Source of the DNA: Mytilisepta virgata
Lineage: Eukaryota > Mollusca > Bivalvia > Mytilida > Mytilidae
DNA length: 64,000 bases
Direction: 5' to 3'
Assembly (NCBI GenBank): GCA_028015205.1
Contig: CM051514.1
Coordinates: 44,532,150 to 44,596,149, forward strand
The notes beneath the pieces are model-generated. The model had not been told where the DNA came from, searched no databases, and saw only the letters and a list, made by a program, of their open reading frames with translations. The translations under genes and the position numbers were made by a program. Of this stretch, positions 56,701 through 64,000 are shown in pieces (position 1 is the first letter of the stretch; each line of letters starts with the position of its first letter).

Positions 56701-59700
56701 GTAGGTTTAGTTAAAATTAGAACGGGAGAATGAAGAACATGAGTTGTATTACCATCCGAAGCACTTGGTTTCATTTTGCAGTTGTTCTTCTGAGTGTTGA
56801 TTTATATTTTCTTCGGTTTTCATCGTGTTGTGGTTCGTAGCTCTATACTACCAAATGTTTAAATTTGAACTTGGGTGCCTGGCTGAATTAATTTCTTAAC
56901 TGGGAAAATTCATTTTCAAGTAGTTATGTTCTGAAATATTTGTTATTAGATTTAACATCCGAAAAAATTGGCCTCCTATTTTTGCTCTCCTACATTTAGA
57001 CGAGATCACGTTGATTTTATCCGAAATTATTCCTGTCCTTCACTAGTTTTACTCATCAGAGTACCTAATAAAAAGGGCCTTGCACGGATCAAATATGTGT
57101 TGACTACCGTCGACTCAATATCTCCCATTACTTGTAGAGTAGTAACGTACTTTTGATCTTCAAAGGTCATTGTTTCTTATCATTTTGTATTGATTTTGTG
57201 CATAACTAAATCAAAAAACAAATCAAGGTCAGAAGACTAAATAATTGATTCTTGAGTCTTCTGAACTAGTGTTAGGCGGTCTTATTTGACAAGGCAATGT
57301 ATCTTGTTTTGGTCTTCTGATCTTGAATTTCAAGAATTTCAAAAATCAAATTGAAACAAGAAAACAATGACCATTTAATGTCAAATGTTTTGATAGTGTA
57401 TTGTGCTTCACATTTAATGTTATATGCATGTATGTTTGGATGTCATATCCTTTTTTTAATTATAACTTTCACTTTTTGAACTTTTCATTTAAGTTTCTAT
57501 AGGGTTTAGGTCCCGATTCATCTACCTATGAATTTGCTAGGTTGTGTCATGATCATATCTAACAAATGTTCATTCAAAAAAGAATTGGGTGGTAACTAGT
57601 TAGGTCTTCTGAGTCTTGGCTAATGCAGGTCCTCGAACGCCTCAAGATCATTTGCCAGTATGTTAAAACTAATATAAAACGTACTCCTAACGTAATACAC
57701 TGGTAAAACTTTCTATTACTTTTACACTGCCAAAAGATGGCTTGTGGCAACAAATATTAAGGCATCTGAAAATAAACTCTACTCTACAATATTTCAAATT
57801 AATTTTATTACTATAAATTCCAAACATTGAGATGACTTGACATGATTTAATCAGAAATAGACGAACAATTGCAATTAATTTACGTGGATGCAGAAAATAG
57901 CTTATACAACTTGAAAAGATAACAATTTGCAGTATCTACAGATAATACCGGCTGCCTCTAGATGATAGGTCGAATAGCCTTAAAACACTAAAAATAATGA
58001 TGGATAGGAGATTCCAATCAAATTGGCATAGTCTGTATGGATGAGGTAATACATATGTCATTATACGATATCAGTAATAGACTATATATATAAGATGTAG
58101 AATGATCTGGATATCTAAGAAATGTAGGCAAAAGGAAAGTTTCAGCTGATTAATAGAGATATAACACCCGTCTTGATATATTACAGTTTAGTAATTACAT
58201 GTAGAAGACAAAAATTTGTTATTCTGAAAGATGGTTATCATTTTGTAGATCTGTATATAAGCCGTAGAAATAATCTTGTGCTTGTGGTCTCATGGTCAGT
58301 GGGCTAATGACGTATTTATATTAAGGTGTTTTGTGAAATCGATCATGATGAGTAGAACTAAAAATTCTGTTCCTGTGTTAATGAATATCCGGAATATGCA
58401 GATTAATCTCCTGTGCAATTAACCAAATTTTGTTCAGATATATTTTTCTTGCTTATGAAGGTTGTGTATTAGTATACTAATACGCAAAAGAGTGAATTTA
58501 AAACTGATAGATTAATACCAAAATATCATCCGAGGAAACATTTGTACATATATTTATTTACATCGACATGAGTGTTTTAGTGGAGATGTTTTTAAAAAAT
58601 TTAAAATGGGATACCTATAATATTTTTCCTCTTTTGTTTTGAACTTATTGAATATATTTATGACAGAGGAAAATTAAAGAATGAATACTAAGTATTATTT
58701 ACACTCAATTATCTTTATTGAAATATAATACCTTTTACGCATCATATTATATAGTAAATCCTCCTAAATTGAATTGATGAAATTTTCAGAGAATCTTTAT
58801 CCCATGACGGCATTGTGCACCTCATATTTTAGAATTTGATCGGACCAATTTGGCGTTTCCCATAGAAAAACATGGACTTTGACTTTCAATGTGATAAGGG
58901 GTACCATGATGCCATCCGCAACTCCTCCTAAACCACTGTATGGTATTTGATGAAACTTTCAGAGAATCTTTATTACATGATGCAATAGTGCACCTCCTAT
59001 TTTAGATTTTGATCTGGTAAATATTTGGGGTTACCCATACCAAAACATGGACTTTTATCTTCATTGTGATATGGGTACCGTGAAGCCATCCGCAACTCCT
59101 CCTAAACCACTGAATGGAATTTGATGAAACTTTCGGAGGATCTTTCTTACATGACTCTGTAGTGCACCTCCTATTTCAGATTTTGATCTGACCAACATTT
59201 GGGGTTTCCCATACCAACACATGGACTTTCCCATTCATTGTGATAGGAGATACCATGATGCCATCCGCAACTCCTCCTAAACCGCTGAATGGACTTTGAT
59301 TAAACTTTAAGAGAAACCTTTTTACATGAAGCTATAGTGCACCGCCTGTTTTAGATTTTGATCTGACCAACATTTGGGGTTTTCCATACCAAAACATGAA
59401 CCTTGCCATTCCTTGTGATAAGAGGTACAAGTATGCCAACCGCAACTCCTCCTAAACCACTACAGGGAATTTCATGAGACTTTCAGAGAATCTTTATCAC
59501 ATGATGCCATAGTGCACCTCCTATTTTAGATTTTGATGTGACCTACTTTGGGGGTTTTTCATAGCAAAACATGGACTTTGTTATTCATTGTGATAGGGTA
59601 CTACTACATGTATGTCAAAGAGGCTGTATTTTATCTTGCAAGTAGGGGTATCATTAAATGCGCATTACTTACAGCTTTTTAAAAAATTCATCTCACTGCT

Positions 59701-62576
59701 GTTGGAGTTTTATATTGACATTTCCTTTCATGTATCTTATGTAAGGCGGGGGTATCAAGAAGTGAGATTTGCTCATAGTATTTCTAGTTGTTTTCCATTT
59801 GAAAGGGTTAATATCAAATATCCATTTATTTATTTCTAAATATCAAGCATGCATGCATCTTGTTTAATATCTTTTTTCTGGTTTTGCAGATTTCATTCTT
59901 TGAAAGAGTTCATGTAAACGATCAACGTCTGTCAGTGGTTGTGGAATTTTGAGACAGTTCAGGATTCTTTGAAAAAGAAAATCTAAAAACCTACTAAACG
60001 TGATTGACAAATAACTGGAGAGATAACAACTAAATGTGTCACTCTTTAGTGTATACTGAAATTAATAAAGACATTTTTACTTTTATTTGTTGTTCCTTAA
60101 TACATTGGCCTATATGAACTAATTACCTAGGACCTTGACACATACGTTGTATAAGAAAACGTAAAATTATAAGTTAAAATTCATTGTATCTTTGCCGTCA
60201 ATAATAAACCTGTTTTTTTCATGTTCACTTGAAATGTTCGCACGTTTCGAGACAAATAATAGTGCAATGTGGGACAATTCTATGTGTGTTGACAAATCAA
60301 TACAAAATAGAATATAAAAAGCAAGATCATATAACATCTTCATGTTTTTTTTACAGACATCATTCCGTGCACTTTGGTCTGGGTGGTCAGATGACTTATC
60401 AAGCGTTTACAGATATACCTTTGAAATATGGAGACTTGAGTATATATCAAGTGAAGACGGACTTCGTGAGCCACTTATCACGAACTCATCCAACCCAGAA
60501 CCGTTGTATATAACTACCATAATGGCCACAAATGTCGAATTTCCACAGTATCAACCAACGAAAGCTGGTGTTTATTCGTGCATTTTAGAGATAAATGATT
60601 TGGCAAATAACTCTGAATATGTGCGAAGAATCGTAATATATGACCCAACTTCAGTTGTAACTATAAACTCAACAAAACTAGTTTCGGTTCTGTCAGCTGC
60701 AGAAAACACAGACTATTTATGGCAAACAGACTATGTTCCGGATAGTGTTACAACTATTCAAGTGTCATGGCACGAAGTATTTGCAAACTACTTTCATGAA
60801 CAAGAACATTTTTTATCAAAGGTGTTAGACTTTGAACCAAGATTAAGTGACAACATACGTCGGCACAATTACAAACGTATTTTACCAGAATTTGACGATA
60901 ATGAGGGAGACAGAACTAAAAACGCAATATCTAGTATAAATGGCATAGTGAGATTCGAAATTGTGCACGAAATTGTCAATAGACAAAAACCACAACCTCC
61001 AACCAATGGTTGGGTAGTAGTCTCACCTCTGGCGCAAAATACTTCCATCCAGAAGACTGCAAATACAATCGGTGACGGAGACACTCTTCAGATTTGGGTT
61101 CGAGCGTTTGATATTTTCAATAACAGTCAGACTGAATCTACTGTTATTCATTTTGATCAAAGTGGTCCCAGTATTTTTTTAACAGATGTCACATACAATG
61201 CGAATGGCGAATTTGCATTTACAAGCAGGTACGTGTTCAGAAATATGAATAAGTGTATGATATAGTATTTTTTTAATCGGTATAATATTGTAAATCCAAC
61301 AAACTATAATTTATTTTTCATCATATCTTTTATCTGAAGTTTCATCTAGTAAATAGATACATTTAGAGCAAAACTATGACTAAATTTATATATGTCGTAG
61401 GATATGACATTTGAATGAAACTGAGATGATTTGCCATTCATATTAAACAATTTAGGTTATCTTTAAATATTTTCATGTGAACCTATAAAAAGGTATTGAT
61501 TTCATGTTTTGAAATACTATAATCCAATATCTTTCCTATGAAAACTCGGCTTTACAAGTTTAATAGAAATGAATGACATAAGATAAATGTCGATAGGTAT
61601 CAACTTTCAAAGGATCTGATAAGCACAAAATTAAGTCGACGTGCAGATTCAACACGGTGGATATTCATAACGAGCTATGAATTGATTCATAAAAATATTA
61701 TTTCGTACTCTTGCAACATTGTATAACCCGATACAGTCTATGTGTACAGTAGATCACAGTTTTATGTATGTCTCTTTCTATTTCTTGTTATACTTTGATT
61801 TACAGACTATTAAGATTGTGTTTAAAGTTTTCTCTAAATACCGACTTTTGCGGATTAGATATAATTTTAGTCGAATTTTTTACTTTTTGCTTCCGAGACA
61901 TTAAGCGCGGGTCTTGTGGAATTTTTTAGTTCCTTTTGACAAGTGACAGATGTACATGTAATTGAAAATCTCCCCTGAAACTTGTCTGAAAAGTTTCGTT
62001 GGCGATTGCCTCTAGTTGTCCATATTGAAACAGTGTTACAGTTTTGTATATCATTTGATTTTAACTTCAGATTTACAGTTATAACACAAGACCTACACAG
62101 CGGTGCTTTAAATGTGTCCATCACGCTGACAATGAAGAATACAGGAGATGTCAAGTATCACAAAGTGTTTGATATAGAAAACAAGGTATACATGATTGGT
62201 AGTCAATGTTGACCTTTACTGTTATCGAGTTTGTTGTTCATTAGGACAATAATACTTTTATTCTCCTGCATGTGAGATTCATGGGTGAAATTACATTATT
62301 CTTTTGTGTATTTTTTTTATTTCCTTTTGTGGAGAGGGTGATGGAGTTCTTATCTGATTAAATGTTTTATATTTTGTTTTTCAGACAAAAGTAGAATGTG
62401 CCAGCAACCCTGATTGTTATTGTGTATCGATGGGTAGCTGTTTTCTGAGAAAAATTATCTTTGAACTTGACAACTGCCTCCTACAGGTTCCCCTACATAT
62501 GATAAAAGACGGCATTCTCGATCTTCATCTTGAATCGTATAATAAAGCAAAACTGCAATCATCAGCAAACTTTGAG
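53687..62576 (+). CDS. Cassette 4 of the repeated ectodomain (first seven exons, cut by the window end)
   Basis: Exons 53687-53791, 54554-54835, 55504-55615, 55947-56154, 60357-61228, 62071-62185 and 62385-62576 are seen (1,886 nt). The micro-exon, FN3 exon and whatever follows (another cassette or a second membrane exon) must lie beyond 64000. Exon lengths equal those of cassette 3, suggesting cassettes 3 and 4 share a more recent ancestor. The 4.2-kb intron between E4 and E5 has been expanded by a satellite. Confidence 0.8.
53868..54400 (-). mobile_element. RT retroelement fragment with deleted catalytic centre
   Basis: The minus strand encodes ITDMLDFLIDNIFVEFGG, IGIPMGTNCVPLLAALFLY and, after a break near 54030-54060, SASYLDLFLEID and KLYDKRDD. 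The segment that holds FIDDV in the copy at 15039-15494 is missing. It is a dead insertion in the E1-E2 intron. Confidence 0.78.
54554..54835 (+). CDS. Cassette 4, E2
   Basis: 282 nt, phase 1 in and out. It encodes VPILHTNNATLSQ, VTWSNQGQF and FGIVRGQIQL. Confidence 0.9.
54836..55503. other. Intron E2-E3 of cassette 4
   Basis: 668 bp with no repeat or gene recognised. Confidence 0.4.
55504..55615 (+). CDS. Cassette 4, E3
   Basis: 112 nt, phase 1 in and phase 2 out. It encodes GDTERIFECTEPG, IELNCFI and ends FSSGDL. Confidence 0.86.
55947..56154 (+). CDS. Cassette 4, E4
   Basis: 208 nt, phase 2 in and phase 0 out. It encodes MTYNVSAGGNRELKNVGDN, FKFDLDVPIHC and KDITK. Confidence 0.9.
56155..60356. 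other. 4.2-kb intron E4-E5 of cassette 4
   Basis: The largest intron among the cassettes. It contains the ~175-bp satellite at 58758-59610; the remainder is AT-rich with no gene recognised. Confidence 0.55.
58758..59610. repeat. ~175-bp satellite, about 4.8 copies
   Basis: The word aacatggac(t)tt recurs near 58869, 59045, 59219, 59394 and 59567, with gccatccgcaactcctccta and atagtgcacctcctatttta in each period. Copies are roughly 10-20% diverged by eye. Confidence 0.9.
60357..61228 (+). CDS. Cassette 4, E5: large single-exon block
   Basis: 872 nt, phase 0 in and phase 2 out. It encodes [68 protein letters not shown] and FDQSGP. Confidence 0.93.
61229..62070. other. Intron E5-E6 of cassette 4
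   Basis: 842 bp; nothing recognised. Confidence 0.4.
62071..62185 (+). CDS. Cassette 4, E6
   Basis: 115 nt, phase 2 in and phase 0 out. It encodes FTVITQDLHSGALNVSITL. Confidence 0.9.
62385..62576 (+). CDS. Cassette 4, E7: cysteine-rich module
   Basis: 192 nt, phase 0 in and out. It encodes [16 protein letters not shown] and NCLLQVPLHMIKDG. It is the last exon visible. Confidence 0.9.
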
Positions 62577-62754
62577 GTATGGCACTAAGGAAGAAGATTT
62601 TTAGCTTTGAATCTTACACTGTAACATTACGATATAGGTTAAAGAAATCCTAATACCAAAAACCAAAATCCAAAGATAATGCGAACCTGTTAGAACACTT
62701 ACATAACAAACAAGTGACACAAGGGATAAAAAGAAAGTAAATTAAAGATATCTA

Positions 62755-62840
62755 TTTGTGTTCCTGAGATTCTAAGGTAACCACCAAGTCGTGATGACGA
62801 TCGTAAAATCTCCGGAGTAATGATATTAGCAGTGTCTGGA
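62755..62840 (-). mobile_element. RT retroelement remnant, part 1
   Basis: The segment ccaccaagtcgtgatgacga with cgtaaaatctcc matches the region downstream of the RT at 14950-15000 and 40205-40245. It is interrupted by the dispersed repeat that follows. Confidence 0.55.
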
Positions 62841-62854
62841 CACATCTTTGTCTT

Positions 62855-63265
62855 AGAATATAATTCTTTAATACCAGTTTTGATGCACAAGATGTTCACA
62901 TTTCGTCGATTTAGGACTCGTCAGTTGTGCTCCAGGCCTTAAATATTGAAAACCAATACAACAAACCAAAAGGTTGAAGAACAAATTTAAAATACCAAAA
63001 TGACCAAAAGGGGTAAAGCCAAAACTATCTAAGGACAGTGCTATGCACGAGGGAGATACTCCTTAGTTTTCAAAAATTGTACAATTTTCTAACAGTAAAT
63101 GTTAATTATGAATTCCGGGCTATTATGGAAATACAAGCGACTGAGCTGGTGATACGCTCGGGGACGTGAGGTATGCGATTAGTTGCGTGACTCAGTGGTT
63201 ATAATATAATTCTTTGGTACCAGTTGGAATGTACAAGATATACACATTTCGTCGATTTACGACAT
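62855..63265. repeat. Dispersed repeat family, copy d (tandem-type, ~345-bp unit)
   Basis: The word ataattcttt followed by taccagtt and acaagat begins near 62858 and again near 63206, so a ~345-bp unit is flanked by direct repeats of its own start. The interior carries ccaaaatgaccaaaaggggt and gatacgctcggggacgtgag. Confidence 0.7.
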
Positions 63266-63461
63266 TTTATGGTTCAGTAATTTCGTTATCCCAAGAAAGT
63301 TAACGTACAATACACATGCACAACAATAGACAATCAATTTAAAAATGTAAACACCGTTAGCATGTTACAAGTACTACAAAATATGGGAATTCATAATTGG
63401 AAAGTTAAAATAATATTTCAAAAAGTTTCGATTGCAATTGCCCCTATGTATAACTATACGT

Positions 63462-63610
63462 CTATGTATGAAGCACAAGTAGATGTGTGGTTGTCTCCTT
63501 TAATTTCGTGTTCACTGGGGTAGACGAGAGGTAGATAATCCTGACAGTTATGATTATTTAAAGAAGGTACACCATATACAGAGCAACCACTTTGCTATTG
63601 AACAAGCACT
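63462..63610 (-). mobile_element. RT retroelement remnant, part 2
   Basis: The stretch tcctttaatttcgtgttcac with tggggtagacgagaggtaga is a diverged match to the minus-strand RT segment at 15275-15340. It may be the continuation of 62755-62840 on the other side of the inserted repeat. Confidence 0.5.
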
Positions 63611-64000
63611 TGTAAAAACGTTACCTTATACGAAACTAAGATCAAATCGTTTAAAAAAATCAGTTTTTTTATGAAATAAGATTTTTCATGCAAAACACAT
63701 ATCTATATGATATATAGAAGTGTAGTGTACAGCTTAGATAAACTTGAATCTATAATATTGTGTCCAAAGAAATCATGCATGTGATAGTAACGTAGATATT
63801 TCTTTTAATTAATTAAGTCTTGAATACAAGTGGTGGCAAATAGATTAAGAAACCATATGATAAATATGAAAGTATATAGGATAAAAAAATAAAGTTCAGT
63901 TCATGAGAAAGTTGATACAAAAAACACTAGAAACATATAACCAAATGAACTGAACGAAAAAAATATAGAAAGTAATACAAAGGAGTAGGGCCACATTCCC

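Larger units (their letters stand above)
62577..64000. other. Intron after cassette 4 E7, running off the window
   Basis: Filled by retroelement and dispersed-repeat remnants (62755-63610). I searched by eye for a 37-nt E8-like exon and found none. Confidence 0.5.

Noticed and set aside
58250..58320. tRNA-like A-box words (gtggtctcatggtcagtggg)
   Set aside because: No B box or acceptor-stem pairing follows within tRNA range.
36007..62576. Cassettes 2-4 as pseudogenes
   Set aside because: No stop, frameshift or broken splice site was found in 25 exons, which is unlikely for neutral copies this diverged; expression data are still needed.
1..64000. CRISPR arrays, operons, ribosome binding sites and other prokaryotic systems
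   Set aside because: The sequence is intron-rich eukaryotic DNA; none of the repeats has the spacer structure of a CRISPR array.

Overview
The window looks like nuclear DNA from a marine bivalve mollusc, most plausibly a mussel (Mytilus or a relative). It is AT-rich, its genes are split into many short exons by GT-AG introns, and it is packed with mollusc-style repeats: a tRNA-derived SINE, truncated reverse-transcriptase elements, inverted-repeat elements and satellites. The species assignment is inference; no rRNA, mitochondrial or housekeeping marker is present. All genes recognised are on the + strand and none is bacterial.

Layout. 1-5281: three head-to-tail copies of a ~2.2-kb non-coding repeat, the third truncated. 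6193-13692: a seven-exon gene for a small secreted or surface protein with two tandem cysteine-rich domains of Ly6/uPAR (three-finger) type; its initiator exon was not found. 13693-23443: gene-poor DNA with retroelement fragments, short tandem repeats, a ~135-bp tandem array ending in an ~80-bp-arm hairpin, and one orphan exon-like segment. 23444-35875: a complete 14-exon gene for a predicted 980-residue type I membrane protein (signal peptide, EMI-like region, two EGF-like domains, a ~580-residue ectodomain with no family I can name, a fibronectin type III domain, a transmembrane helix and an 85-90-residue cytoplasmic tail). 36007 to the window end: three further copies of the nine-exon ectodomain cassette (EGF-like exon through FN3 exon), the last cut off by the window edge. 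These copies have no signal peptide, EMI or transmembrane exons of their own.

The main observation is the cassette array. Each cassette has nine exons of nearly identical length and identical phase (E1 105, E2 282-291, E3 112-115, E4 208-211, E5 872-875, E6 115, E7 192, E8 37, E9 282-285 nt). Each enters and leaves in phase 1. The transmembrane/tail exon (35493-35875) also enters in phase 1 and lies between cassettes 1 and 2, only 131 bp before the first exon of cassette 2. The FN3 exon of cassette 1 can therefore splice in frame either to the membrane-anchor exon, giving a 980-residue receptor-like protein, or to cassette 2, giving a giant multi-cassette protein of more than 2,800 residues. 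All 34 cassette exons seen are open with usable splice sites, which argues that cassettes 2-4 are expressed and not decayed copies.

The introns carry many mobile-element remnants: 3' ends of one reverse-transcriptase family in both orientations, a reversed SINE copy, an ~870-bp CGTAA-rich element with terminal inverted repeats, three near-palindromic elements, a ~175-bp satellite and a ~345-bp repeat family.
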